Below, one piece after another: positions 5,288 to 5,329 of a stretch of 5,329 bases of DNA; the first letter of the stretch is position 1, and every line of letters begins with the position of its first letter. Under the pieces are notes generated by a model that did no database searches, was not told the DNA's origin, and saw only the letters and a list, made by a program, of their open reading frames with translations. The position numbers and the translations under genes are program-made. The stretch is taken from positions 1 to 5,329 of the forward strand of contig JAZTZP010000105.1 in the NCBI GenBank assembly GCA_045637525.1, given 5' to 3'. The DNA is from JAZTZP01 sp045637525. GTDB lineage: Bacteria > Bacillota > Clostridia > UBA1381.

Positions 5288-5329
5288 CCCTGCGTGCGTT
5301 TCCATGTGCTTTTTAAGACCATTTTCCGT
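5276..5329 (-). CDS. possible 3' end of an unidentified gene entering from the right edge
   Basis: Reading leftwards from the window edge, one minus-strand frame stays open for 17 codons (TENGLKKHMETHAGAIL) and then meets TAA at 5276-5278, inside the end of the palindromic element. The last four codons and the stop come from the element (boundary near 5287-5288). The spacing LKKHMETH recalls the end of a C2H2 zinc finger, but 17 residues are too few to assign a family. It is listed because the same arrangement, a minus-strand gene finished by this element, is clear for the GH120 gene at the other copy. It could equally be a chance open frame; of the other two minus-strand frames, one also stays open through this short stretch. 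Confidence 0.3.
   Translation of the reverse strand, partial: TENGLKKHMETHAGAIL

Overview
The window looks like chromosomal DNA of an AT-rich Gram-positive bacterium, most likely a plant-fibre-degrading gut-type clostridium. The basis is the strong AGGAGG-type ribosome binding sites, the AT-rich genes, similarity of the products to Bacillus and Thermoanaerobacterium enzymes, and dense palindromic intergenic repeats of a kind common in gut Clostridia. The species cannot be read from the sequence.

Three complete genes form a divergent carbohydrate-catabolism cassette. Leftwards (79-1917) runs a cytoplasmic parallel beta-helix glycosidase of family GH120, a beta-xylosidase with both catalytic carboxylates in place. 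Rightwards (2153-3544) runs a family GH4 enzyme with the CHEV active-site motif typical of alpha-galacturonidases (LplD type), followed 38 bases later by an FAD_oxidored-family flavoprotein of unknown substrate (3583-4869). The 235-base gap between the divergent starts holds a strong extended -10 promoter for the GH120 gene, a 21-base-spaced direct repeat just upstream of it, and a weaker promoter and a palindrome in front of the GH4 gene. No product shows a signal peptide, so the set should work on imported oligosaccharides carrying xylose and galacturonic acid. Xylogalacturonan fragments or the galacturonate-containing reducing end of xylan are candidate substrates. No transporter or regulator lies inside the window.

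The cassette is bracketed by two directly oriented copies of a palindrome-rich element (1-117, cut by the window edge, and 5100-5287, apparently complete; 115 of 117 aligned bases identical). The element has 18-base terminal inverted repeats and an internal array in which a constant heptamer ATTTCAC alternates with hairpins of different sequence whose stems abut the heptamers exactly. The left copy supplies the last 12 codons and the stop codon of the GH120 gene. The right copy may likewise end a gene fragment entering from the right edge (5276-5329, minus strand). A second, more G+C-rich composite palindromic repeat lies at about 4909-5097, between the flavoprotein gene and the right-hand element. 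The noncoding stretch 4870-5275 therefore consists almost entirely of repeats. No transposase, integrase, tRNA, rRNA or CRISPR array is visible.
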